Of a DNA stretch of 64,000 bases, positions 34,115 to 42,200 are shown one piece after another. The position numbers and the translations under genes were made by a program. The notes under the pieces are model-generated. The model had not been told where the DNA came from and did not search any database. It saw only the letters and a program-made list of their open reading frames with translations. Positions within the stretch are counted from its first letter, which is position 1. Each line of letters opens with the position of its first letter. Origin of the DNA: Bdellovibrio sp. qaytius (GTDB lineage: Bacteria; Bdellovibrionota; Bdellovibrionia; Bdellovibrionales; Bdellovibrionaceae); the NCBI GenBank assembly GCA_004011035.1, contig CP025734.1:434001-498000 (forward strand). Reading direction: 5' to 3'.

Positions 34115-34876
34115 ATGAGAAAAGATTTGATGCTAGGAATTGGAGCCACGTTAATAGCGATGGCTCTTTTTTATTTTGCCGATCATCCCACAGCAAAGTT
34201 AAACATCGGTAAAAATAAAATCGATTCTGATTCAGATTACGGCGTACCTGCGACTAAAAAAGTTTTAAATTCTGAAGATAACGAAGCCGCTCGTGTTGTC
34301 GTTTCAGCTCCGTCGGCTGCCCTTAAAGCGGGGGCTGCTCGTGATACAATTTCTAAAAATTTTGCCGAGCATTTAAAAGAGATCGGTACATGCTTGAAGA
34401 TCAACGCAGCTATTGATAATCCAACGATTGAACCCACCTATGATAACTTGTTAGTAAGCCTTCGTCCGGCCATTGGTGAGCTTGTGGTGCAAATGGATGA
34501 TTGGACTCAGATGGATCTGCAAAATCCTGATGGCACCCGTAAACGTCTGCGCACAGAGGTGAATTACGAAAACCCGAATACGCCAGTTAAGTATGTGCAG
34601 CTTTACAATATCAACGAGCAGGGTTTTCCAGAGATGCAGCAAGTAGACGCTGAAAAAGCGCGTAACCCCTCAGATGATTATATTAATTATTTACGTGGTG
34701 GAGCTAATTTAGTTTTAGATGAGCGCGGAAGCCGCGTGTATTTTCAAGAGGGCGAAGAGATCGTTCTTGTTGAACGAGCTGGAGTCATCGAATCATTATC
34801 GATGACTAAAAACGGTAAAACTGTCAGCTGTACGGGCTTAGACGCCGCAACTTCCAACTGTCAGTGCTCTCAATAA
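34115..34876 (+). CDS. Membrane-anchored hypothetical protein
   Basis: The start at 34115 is chosen for its AGAGGG ribosome site; an upstream TTG frame would add 12 residues without one. The 253-residue product has one N-terminal membrane segment (LMLGIGATLIAMALFYFA) and a soluble periplasmic part of about 220 residues. The C-terminus has a cysteine pair region (SCTGLD, NCQCSQ). A helical segment (ISKNFAEHLKEIGTCLKI) is followed by beta-rich sequence. I recognise no family. It lies 37 bp after the oxygenase and may be controlled by the hairpin at 34086-34111. Confidence 0.68.
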   Translation: MRKDLMLGIGATLIAMALFYFADHPTAKLNIGKNKIDSDSDYGVPATKKVLNSEDNEAARVVVSAPSAALKAGAARDTISKNFAEHLKEIGTCLKINAAIDNPTIEPTYDNLLVSLRPAIGELVVQMDDWTQMDLQNPDGTRKRLRTEVNYENPNTPVKYVQLYNINEQGFPEMQQVDAEKARNPSDDYINYLRGGANLVLDERGSRVYFQEGEEIVLVERAGVIESLSMTKNGKTVSCTGLDAATSNCQCSQ

Positions 34877-34899
34877 TTAGAGAGACTTTGTACGACCCA

Positions 34900-34922
34900 A
34901 TCGTGATCTAAGCGATCACGAT
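34900..34922. terminator. Palindromic hairpin between convergent genes
   Basis: ATCGTGATC pairs perfectly with GATCACGAT around a 5-nt loop. It lies 24 bp after the stop of the membrane-anchored protein gene and contains the TAG and last codons of the opposing 23-residue peptide gene. There is no long T-run. Confidence 0.55.
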
Positions 34923-34979
34923 ATGAGTTACGATAAGAGCAGCTAGTACAACCATTAATGACATATTTAAGTTATTCAT
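34908..34979 (-). CDS. 23-residue hydrophobic membrane peptide
   Basis: An ATG at 34979 is preceded by AAGGAGATCTT, the strongest ribosome site in this region, and opens a 24-codon frame ending in TAG. The peptide starts MNNLNMSLMV and continues as one uncharged hydrophobic helix (LAALIVTHIVIA). Such single-helix peptides include type I toxins, regulatory membrane peptides and leader peptides. I see no obvious antisense RNA promoter, so toxin status is unproven. A longer in-frame extension upstream exists but lacks a ribosome site and a sensible sequence. Confidence 0.55.
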   Translation of the reverse strand: MNNLNMSLMVVLAALIVTHIVIA

Positions 34980-35028
34980 AAGATCTCCTTGTTGGAGTAC
35001 TTTTAGAACTATTTTTTGACCTTTTCCA

Positions 35029-35152
35029 CTGTCATGTTTCTGACAGGCATTAACTTCATGAAGTGACAAATAACGAGAACAATATGTCATCTGATTAGAC
35101 GATTCAGTTTTAGACGCCGTTAAATTGCAGTTTAGGCTGGCCAGTAAACTGC
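35029..35152. promoter_or_regulatory. Palindrome-rich intergenic regulatory region
   Basis: The 214-bp gap between the small peptide gene and the gene at 35194 holds three inverted repeats: CTGTCA-6-TGACAG (35029-35046), the perfect 12-mer ACTTCATGAAGT (35053-35064) and GCAGTTTA-10-TAAACTGC (35127-35152), whose loop contains CTGGCCAG. They may be operators for two divergent genes or, for the last, a transcript hairpin. No consensus promoter is obvious. Confidence 0.4.
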
Positions 35153-35193
35153 TTTATACGTGTTGCCCGGCAGGGTTTTAAAGGACGTATATC

Positions 35194-36759
35194 GTGAAAA
35201 AAGTATGGTTATCATTATTTGTAGCTACTTTATTGCAAGGCCTAACAGCTTCGGCTGATCTATGGACTGTCACTCAACAGTGGACTCCTGAATTAGAAAC
35301 TCAGTACCAATCATGGGTGCAAACGAATGCAAGAGTCGATATGTTTTCGCGTGAATATTTAGACGCGGCTAAAACTAAACCGAATCCTTATTTTGGAATC
35401 ACTACTGACTGCGCTGATACAGTGTATGCTTTGCGCGTGTTATTTTCGTATGAAAATGGATTACCTTGGGCGATCAGAAATCCAGGGGCGCCAAGACAAT
35501 TAATTTCTCAGACAACAAAGCGTTATGATAATTATCCAGAAGGGCCAGCGCGCTTAAAAGCTTTTTTATTAATGCTGTTTGATGCTGTGGGAACTTCAAG
35601 TGTGGCTAACGACACTTACCCTATTTCAATTGATAAAATTCACCCGGGCGTAATTTTATTAACTTCTAAAATCAATCACCACTCATGGACAATCGCTGGT
35701 ATTGATGACAAGGGTAACCCGCGTTTAATTTATAATTCGACTGTAGGTAAACAATCAGGTTCAAAACTGCAACAACGTTCAAGCTGGCCAAACCCTAACT
35801 GGGTTTTTCAACCCGAAGAAAAATTAAGTGATCCGACAAATCCAGATTCTGCAAAAGTTAAAATTCCAGTTTATGTTCCAGATAGCTATGCAGGTTTTCG
35901 TTACTGGACTCCAGTAGATAAACTATTAAGTGACATGCGTCAGTTACCTGAATACAGCAATGATCAGTACGCCTTAGATTTAAAATCATGGAAGCAAACA
36001 ATTCAAACTAAGTTAGCCACAAAAAAAGAAACTATCTCTGAAGTGATTGAGCGTCTTTTACGTGATGCGTGTGATGATGTGAAACAACGTATTGGTGCGG
36101 TTCAAGAAGTCGAAGATTTTAAAAAAGAAGTTAAAACAGCTTTGGCTAAGCAAGAGCAATTAGCGACAGGCGCTTTAGGCATGAGCCCTCCAGATGCAAA
36201 TACTGAAGAGTTAGCTGAAATTTTAAAAGAGCTGAGCTCTGAAAAAACGGCTTTACCGAACAATCAATGTTTAGTGTACAAACGTTTTGATCAGTACTCG
36301 ACACCAAGCCGTGATAAGCGTTTATTTGATGCGGTTATGTTGGCTCGTGCTTATTTCGTGGATGCACTTAAAACTCAGGGTGCAAAAGCATTTACTGATG
36401 TACGCTTAAAACAATTCAGAAAGATTTTTTCGAATCCTGAATTGTCGGCAAAACAAGAATCAGCGTTAAATGATAAAACAAGTTTAGCGAACGAACTTTC
36501 TATTTGCCGCGTACGTATCGGTAAAGAAAATTTAGATATGGCTGAAATCAAGCGCCGTTTGTTCAGAAGCCAATTATCATCTAATCCAAACGAAGATATC
36601 TTAGGTCGTTGGGGTGGACGTGGTCCTGCAAAATCTGAATTAGCTCAACAGTGTCCCATGTTCGGTGATGTTTATAACCCTTATGATTTAGATGCGGCTG
36701 AAGCAGAAACGCAATCTGAGATCCAAAATTATAACTCTGCTAACGGCACGACTAACTAA
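35194..36759 (+). CDS. Exported hypothetical protein, possible cysteine peptidase-like domain
   Basis: A GTG start with AAGGA 9 bases upstream opens a 521-residue frame with a signal peptide (1-21). Residues 66-185 contain TTDCADTVYAL (Cys73) and, 90 residues later, INHHSWTIAGID (His162/163) before a GNPRLIYNS turn. The Cys...His order and HxW strand recall NlpC/P60 and CHAP-type papain folds, but I cannot confirm it. The remaining 330 residues are helical with charged stretches and a few cysteines. If the guess holds, it would cut peptidoglycan or amide bonds outside the cytoplasm. Its transcript ends at the hairpin at 36797. Confidence 0.65.
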   Translation: MKKVWLSLFVATLLQGLTASADLWTVTQQWTPELETQYQSWVQTNARVDMFSREYLDAAKTKPNPYFGITTDCADTVYALRVLFSYENGLPWAIRNPGAPRQLISQTTKRYDNYPEGPARLKAFLLMLFDAVGTSSVANDTYPISIDKIHPGVILLTSKINHHSWTIAGIDDKGNPRLIYNSTVGKQSGSKLQQRSSWPNPNWVFQPEEKLSDPTNPDSAKVKIPVYVPDSYAGFRYWTPVDKLLSDMRQLPEYSNDQYALDLKSWKQTIQTKLATKKETISEVIERLLRDACDDVKQRIGAVQEVEDFKKEVKTALAKQEQLATGALGMSPPDANTEELAEILKELSSEKTALPNNQCLVYKRFDQYSTPSRDKRLFDAVMLARAYFVDALKTQGAKAFTDVRLKQFRKIFSNPELSAKQESALNDKTSLANELSICRVRIGKENLDMAEIKRRLFRSQLSSNPNEDILGRWGGRGPAKSELAQQCPMFGDVYNPYDLDAAEAETQSEIQNYNSANGTTN

Positions 36760-36796
36760 AGTCTAGATTCACTACAAGTTCGACTTTAGAATTATC

Positions 36797-36840
36797 AATG
36801 ACTTCGTTACAATAAAGTAATGAAGTCATTTTTATTTTTA
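36797..36840 (+). terminator. Terminator whose stem contains the next gene's start codon
   Basis: AATGACTTCGTTAC pairs with GTAATGAAGTCATT (14 bp with one G-U) around the loop AATAAA and is followed by TTTATTTTTA. It is a strong terminator for the gene ending at 36759. The ATG at 36820 lies in the right arm, and a TACAAT box (36808-36813) lies across the left arm and loop. Confidence 0.8.
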
Positions 36841-37830
36841 AGCCTCGTATTTTTCAATCTGGCTCTTAAGGCCGAAATCATTGAACTCAAATTAAAATCT
36901 GACAGCCCGTCTTGCAAAGGCTTGTCGCAAGTTTTAATTACCCAAGATAAAACAGTGTTGTATCAACTCGAAGTTCCTATGAACGGAACAGGTCAGGTTC
37001 ATCTATTGACCGGTAATTACCAAGTCGATGCGACAAATAAAGATGGTTGTTCATTTCAAGATATCATCCAGATTACAGATCTTCCGAATAAGCCCTTAGA
37101 AATTAAATTAAACTCAACACCAAGAAAGCCAACAGCAGCCGAAGCTATGCCGAACTCTTCACCCTGTGGATGGGGTACTTTTGGTTGCAGTGGTAATTTG
37201 TACCCGCATAGTGGAAACATCGCTTTAGCGAGACCAAATTTTTATTTTTCAGGAAAAGACGAAGGTAAATTTAAGTTAAAATTCACCGGTGAAAGTTTTG
37301 ATTTATTGGGTTCAGTTCCAAATTTTAAAGAAAAAGAAATTTCAGGTGAGCTTCGCAAGGGCAGTGTCTATAACGATAACACGTGGTATCCTTATATTTC
37401 GTATAGCGCCCGCATTGATGACGGTCATTTTCAAAACACAAATGGTTTTTGCGGCACAAAAAAAGAAATGTATGAGTTTGTACTAGAAGGCTTGAAAAAA
37501 TACGAATTTCCAAATGAAGCTCGTACAGATTTTATTAAATCTTGGTCAGCAAAAATTCCCGAAGCTGCGCGCTATTGTGTTTATCCACAAGTGAATGCCC
37601 AGTTAGATAAGGCTGCGCCATTAGAAATCACGTTTGATGATAAAACGCAGGTGCGAACTGAAAGAATTTTTTATTTAATGGTTCCGCAATATTATAAAGG
37701 TAAACGTATTCCGACGGATGCAAACAAGTACGCAGATAAACCTAAAACCATCTGGAAAAACTATTCACGCACAGTGATTCCGAAGACCACTTATTTATAT
37801 GAATGGGGTATAGGATTCATTTTCGAATAA
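36820..37830 (+). CDS. Exported hypothetical protein (336 residues)
   Basis: The first 18 residues form a signal peptide (FLSLVFFNLALKA), which fixes the start at the ATG inside the preceding hairpin. The mature protein has an N-terminal beta domain (LLTGNYQVDATNKDGCSFQ), a Pro/Ser linker near 100-115, a GCSGN cysteine-rich turn, and a C-terminal region of aromatic-rich sequence (YLMVPQYYKGKRIP). I recognise no family. No ribosome site is present. TACAAT ends 6 bases before ATG, so a leaderless mRNA from its own promoter is likely. Confidence 0.68.
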   Translation: MKSFLFLSLVFFNLALKAEIIELKLKSDSPSCKGLSQVLITQDKTVLYQLEVPMNGTGQVHLLTGNYQVDATNKDGCSFQDIIQITDLPNKPLEIKLNSTPRKPTAAEAMPNSSPCGWGTFGCSGNLYPHSGNIALARPNFYFSGKDEGKFKLKFTGESFDLLGSVPNFKEKEISGELRKGSVYNDNTWYPYISYSARIDDGHFQNTNGFCGTKKEMYEFVLEGLKKYEFPNEARTDFIKSWSAKIPEAARYCVYPQVNAQLDKAAPLEITFDDKTQVRTERIFYLMVPQYYKGKRIPTDANKYADKPKTIWKNYSRTVIPKTTYLYEWGIGFIFE

Positions 37831-37858
37831 AAAAAGGGAGCTTGAGGCTCCCTTTTTT
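37831..37858. terminator. Bidirectional Rho-independent terminator
   Basis: A5-GGGAGC-TTGAG-GCTCCC-T6 lies between convergent genes ending at 37830 and 37878 and can serve both directions. It belongs to the same GGGAGC type as the one at 14491-14518. Confidence 0.92.
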
Positions 37859-37877
37859 ATTTTTCTGGCTTATTCAA

Positions 37878-40577
37878 TTATTGAAAGCGAGTTAACGCTT
37901 CTTTCATCGATACAACTTGAACTTTTGATTGGGCTAATAAAAGTCGATCAGCTGCAATCACATCTTCATCGGCATTGGCCACAAATTTCTCGTTAGATAA
38001 TTTGTTTGTTAGCAAGTTCACGTCTTTTTCAAGCTTCTCGATTGTTTTTTGGATACGTTTAACTTCTTCACCAAAATCAACTAAGCCTTCAAGTGGAATA
38101 ATCACTTTCACTTGCGTGTCTTTTACAGAAACTGAAGTCACCGCACATTTTGTTAAGTTGCCATCAGCGCCAATTTCAAGATTTTCAATGCGGCCAATTG
38201 TCATTAAAGCCGTACGGTTTAAATCTAGAGTTTTTTGCACAGCTGCATCCGTAACGCCTAAACGAACAATTAACTTCGTGGCAGGGCTAATACGGTTTTC
38301 ACCGCGGATGTTACGCATCGCTGTGATCACTTCTTTAACGATATCGATTTCATGCTCAGATTTTTTATTACCTAAAGCTAATAATTCTTTATCGTTAGTT
38401 ACCGTAGGGTAATTATCAATAATACAAGCTTCGCCTTTTAGCGGAAGTTTGGCATAGATCTCTTCAGTGATAAACGGGCAGAACGGGTGAAGAAGTCTAA
38501 TCATACGATTTAGAACGTGAGCCATCACTAACTGAGTCGCTTGTTTTTCAGCTACGTTTGTTGATTGCATGATTGGTTTTGAAAATTCAATGTACCAGTC
38601 ACAGAATTCATTCCAGATAAATTGATATAATTCTAAAGCGGCTTCAGAAAATTTTTCTCCGTCTAAGGCAGCATCTACTTTTTTCTCAACTTCACCTAAT
38701 TTTGAAATAATCCATTGATCAAATACGCTGATCTTAGTTTTGTCAGGCATGGCTTTTAAGCCTTCAGCTGGAATCGGCATATCAGCAATGTTTGATAATA
38801 CGAAACGAGATGCATTCCAAACTTTGTTCATGAAATTACGGTAGCCCTCTAAACGTTGTTCAGAGAATTTAAAATCTTTACCGCTAAATAAATGCGCTAA
38901 GAAACTAAAACGTAAAGCATCAGCTCCGTATTTATCGATCATTTCGATCGGATCAATCGAGTTACCTAAAGATTTAGACATCTTACGGCCTTGAGCATCG
39001 CGAACAAGCCCATGAACGTAAACTGTTCTAAATGGCACGTCTTTTTTGAACTCAACACCCATAACGATCATGCGAGCGACCCAAAAGAAAATAATATCGT
39101 GACCAGTCACTAAATAATTAGTTGGGTAGAAAGTTTTTTGTGTTTCAACAGAGTGTTGGTCTTCATTTGGCCAACCCATTGTCGAAAACGGCCATAACGC
39201 TGATGAAAACCAAGTGTCTAACACGTCTTCTTCTTGAGTGATCTTAGTGCTGTTACAGTGATCGCAATGCGCAGGAGTTGTTTCAGCCACCGTGTGCTTT
39301 TCACAATCTGCACAGTGCCAAGCCGGAATACGATGCCCCCACCATAATTGGCGCGAGATACACCAGTCTTCAATGATATTCATCCAGTGAAGATAAACTT
39401 TTGTCCACGATTCGGGTTCAAAGCGGATTGTGCCCGATTCAACCACGCGTTTAGCAGGAACCGCTAGCTCTTCCATTTTAAGAAACCATTGTTCAGACAT
39501 GTATGGTTCAACAACCGCGTCTGTGCGTGAGCAGTGACCCACTGAATGAACGTGAGGTTCTTCTTTAATTAATAAACCTAAAGCTTTTAAGTCTTCACAA
39601 ACTTTTTTACGCGCTTCTTGAACTTTTAATCCTTGGTAAGGACCAGCGTTTTCATTTAACAAAGTTTTTTTAGTGAGAATATTAATAAATTCTAACTTGT
39701 GAGTTTTACCGATTTTATAATCGTTAAAATCATGCGCTGGAGTAATTTTAACAACGCCTGAACCAAAATTAAGATCAACATAAGTGTCTGCGATGATTTT
39801 AATTTTACGATTGATTAACGGCACAGTTACAGTTTTACCAATCAAGTGTTGGTAGCGTGGATCATCCGGGTGAACACATAAAGCCGTATCGCCTAACATT
39901 GTTTCTGGACGAGTCGTTGCCACAGTTAACATTTCACCAGTGCCATCAACAGGGTAGTTGATGTGGTAAAGGGTTCCTTTAACTTGTTTGTGTTCAACTT
40001 CAAGATCTGAAATCGCAGATTCTAAAGGGCCTGACCAGTTAACTAAACGTTGGCCTTTGTAGATTAAATTCTTTTGGTACAGAGACACGAAAGTTTTACG
40101 AACGGCTTTTGATACGCCTTCATCTAAAGTAAAAGTCGCACGATCCCAGTCACATGAATCGCCTAAGCGACGCATCTGATTGTAAATACGATCACCGTAT
40201 TCGTGTTTCCAAGCCCAAACTTTTTCGACGAATTTTTCGCGGCCTAAATCATGACGAGTGACTCCGCCATTTTTCTTTAATTCTTTTTCTACAACAGTTT
40301 GCGTAGCAATACCGGCATGATCTGTTCCTGGTAACCACATGGCATTGAAACCAGACATACGTTTCCAACGAATTAATAAATCCTGAATTGTATGATCAAG
40401 TGCATGACCTAGATGTAAAAAACCTGTGACGTTCGGAGGAGGTAAAATAATTGAGAACGGAGGTTTTGTTGATTGATCTTGGGCTTTGAAATAGCCTTTG
40501 TCTTCCCACTGTTTGTAAACAGTAGCTTCAACGTCTTGTGGATTGTATCTATCAGCGAGTGTGCTTGGATTTGTCAT
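37878..40577 (-). CDS. valS: Valyl-tRNA synthetase
   Basis: The 899-residue class I synthetase has PPPNVTGFLHLGHAL (HIGH-type signature), an editing domain with TTRPETMLGD, DTWFSSALWPFSTMGWP, GRKMSKSLGNS (KMSKS loop) and a C-terminal coiled-coil arm typical of ValRS. It charges tRNA-Val and edits Thr-tRNA. I prefer the ATG at 40577; a TTG two codons upstream is possible. A small helical zinc-like cysteine group (CADCEKH, CDHC) sits in the middle. It is first in no obvious operon, and the rhodanese and MFS genes lie upstream on the same strand, 13-19 bp away. Confidence 0.97.
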   Translation of the reverse strand: MTNPSTLADRYNPQDVEATVYKQWEDKGYFKAQDQSTKPPFSIILPPPNVTGFLHLGHALDHTIQDLLIRWKRMSGFNAMWLPGTDHAGIATQTVVEKELKKNGGVTRHDLGREKFVEKVWAWKHEYGDRIYNQMRRLGDSCDWDRATFTLDEGVSKAVRKTFVSLYQKNLIYKGQRLVNWSGPLESAISDLEVEHKQVKGTLYHINYPVDGTGEMLTVATTRPETMLGDTALCVHPDDPRYQHLIGKTVTVPLINRKIKIIADTYVDLNFGSGVVKITPAHDFNDYKIGKTHKLEFINILTKKTLLNENAGPYQGLKVQEARKKVCEDLKALGLLIKEEPHVHSVGHCSRTDAVVEPYMSEQWFLKMEELAVPAKRVVESGTIRFEPESWTKVYLHWMNIIEDWCISRQLWWGHRIPAWHCADCEKHTVAETTPAHCDHCNSTKITQEEDVLDTWFSSALWPFSTMGWPNEDQHSVETQKTFYPTNYLVTGHDIIFFWVARMIVMGVEFKKDVPFRTVYVHGLVRDAQGRKMSKSLGNSIDPIEMIDKYGADALRFSFLAHLFSGKDFKFSEQRLEGYRNFMNKVWNASRFVLSNIADMPIPAEGLKAMPDKTKISVFDQWIISKLGEVEKKVDAALDGEKFSEAALELYQFIWNEFCDWYIEFSKPIMQSTNVAEKQATQLVMAHVLNRMIRLLHPFCPFITEEIYAKLPLKGEACIIDNYPTVTNDKELLALGNKKSEHEIDIVKEVITAMRNIRGENRISPATKLIVRLGVTDAAVQKTLDLNRTALMTIGRIENLEIGADGNLTKCAVTSVSVKDTQVKVIIPLEGLVDFGEEVKRIQKTIEKLEKDVNLLTNKLSNEKFVANADEDVIAADRLLLAQSKVQVVSMKEALTRFQ

Positions 40578-40596
40578 AGCCAACTAGCATAGCTTT

Positions 40597-40926
40597 TTAG
40601 CCCCGGTCAGTCACCATTTGCTGATAACCGCCATCGATTAGATAGACGTTTGTATAACCTTTATTTTCTAATACATTCGCGATGCGCTCAGATTGCTTGC
40701 CATCTTGGCATAATAGTAAAATAGCAAAGTCTTTAGGAATCTTACGCTCGTCTAATTCTTGCTGGGTTTGGCTTTCAACCAACATGACCTGCCAGGCCTC
40801 AACGTGCAGTTTTTGAATAGATGAATACCATGGGCCCAAATCAGTGCCGTAATTAAAAAATATAAAAGGGACGCGGTTTTCGATCAGATTGTTTAATTGA
40901 TAATAGCCGATTTTATTGTAGCTCAT
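40597..40926 (-). CDS. Rhodanese-like domain protein
   Basis: A single rhodanese domain of 109 residues has the active-site loop LLCQDGKQSE (Cys73) and the ending YLIDGGYQQM typical of sulfurtransferase domains. The N-terminal half is divergent (FIFFNYGTDLGPW replaces the usual DVR motif), so activity is uncertain. It would act in the cytoplasm as a sulfur carrier or regulator. Its ATG overlaps the stop of the MFS gene by 4 bases (ATGA), so translation is coupled. Confidence 0.82.
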   Translation of the reverse strand: MSYNKIGYYQLNNLIENRVPFIFFNYGTDLGPWYSSIQKLHVEAWQVMLVESQTQQELDERKIPKDFAILLLCQDGKQSERIANVLENKGYTNVYLIDGGYQQMVTDRG

Positions 40927-42140
40927 ACTTTCACCGTTCTGCCGTGTTCAGGCAGGCTTTTAAAAATAATATAAATAATCGATAAAGCAAAGAAGGTAAG
41001 TCCACCCGCTAAAATAAATGGAGAATTTATCGCAGCGCTTTGAAATAAAAATCCGCCAACCGCGGGGCCAATCACGCGTCCAAGTGCCGATAAACTTTGT
41101 GTCGTGCCTAAAGCCACGCCTTGTTCATCCGGGGGAACAAGCAACGAGATACTTCCTAAAATCGATGGGTTCGTTAAGCCGCTTCCCAGTGAAACGAAAG
41201 TCATGACTACGCCCATCATCGGAATTGAAGAAACTAAGCCAATACCTGTAAAACCTAAAGCCATTGAAAAAAGACCTACGCGCAAAAGATTTTTTTCGCC
41301 AAAGCGGGGAATCAATTTTCTAACCAAATAACCTTGAGTGAAGACAATAATAATACCGATGTAAGCAAAACCGAAACTGACTTCTTTGATGCTCCAGTTA
41401 TAGCGCTCTTTCATAAACAGCACTAATGTCGCTTCCATCATCGCCATTGAAATAGTTGTTAACGCAAAACTTGTGATCAGCGGGCTAACCACAGGCATTT
41501 TAAAATATCGAGTTAAGTGAGCAAAGCGATGGCGCTTAATTTCACTGTTCTTAGCGCGTGTTTCAGCGCTGATCGATTCAGTTAAATTAAAGTACGCAAA
41601 AATAAATGTGAATAAACAAAGAACGGCTACGCCGTATGAAGAAAAGCTAGCGATAAAACCCATGTCAGTCGAAATTTTTTCAGCGAATACTGTTAAGCCA
41701 CCACCGATAGCTGGGCCAAATAAAAATCCTAAACCAAACGCTGCGCCAATTAAAGCCATGCCTTTAGAACGATTTTCAGGAGTCGTCACATCAGACACAT
41801 AAGCTGAAGCTGTTGAAATCGAAGCGCCAAAAAAGCCCGTCATGATACGCGCGACAAAAAGCATTTCTAAAGAACGAGATGTCGCTAAAACTAAATACGA
41901 AATCACTTCGCCTAATAAACAATACATAAGAATTGGGCGGCGGCCGTAACGGTCAGATAATTTTCCCCAAAACGGAGCAAAGATAAACTGCATTAACGAA
42001 TATGATGACATTAAAAGTCCAGCTTCCCATGCCGAGGCCCCGTAATGAGTACTCAATAATGGAAGCACAGGGATAATCATCCCGAAACCTAGTAGGTAAA
42101 TAAACACAGTAAAAAATATGACGATAAGTGGTTTTTTCAT
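40923..42140 (-). CDS. MFS drug-efflux-type transporter
   Basis: The 405-residue protein has twelve hydrophobic segments and the MFS motif A after segment 2 (GKLSDRYGRRPIL), plus a motif C-like stretch in segment 5 (GAAFGLGFLFGPAIGG). This places it in the DHA1/TetA-like group of 12-helix proton antiporters of the inner membrane. The substrate is unknown. It heads a unit MFS-rhodanese-valS on the minus strand. AGGTC lies 5 bases before the ATG. Confidence 0.9.
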   Translation of the reverse strand: MKKPLIVIFFTVFIYLLGFGMIIPVLPLLSTHYGASAWEAGLLMSSYSLMQFIFAPFWGKLSDRYGRRPILMYCLLGEVISYLVLATSRSLEMLFVARIMTGFFGASISTASAYVSDVTTPENRSKGMALIGAAFGLGFLFGPAIGGGLTVFAEKISTDMGFIASFSSYGVAVLCLFTFIFAYFNLTESISAETRAKNSEIKRHRFAHLTRYFKMPVVSPLITSFALTTISMAMMEATLVLFMKERYNWSIKEVSFGFAYIGIIIVFTQGYLVRKLIPRFGEKNLLRVGLFSMALGFTGIGLVSSIPMMGVVMTFVSLGSGLTNPSILGSISLLVPPDEQGVALGTTQSLSALGRVIGPAVGGFLFQSAAINSPFILAGGLTFFALSIIYIIFKSLPEHGRTVKV

Positions 42141-42200
42141 TTAGACCTAGACCTTTGACATCTGCTCTTAGTTTATAAACTCGGTTACACTGGTGTGGCT

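Noticed and set aside
37975-38412. 145-codon open frame antisense to valS
   Set aside because: It mirrors the valS codons, has no ribosome site and no recognisable domain.
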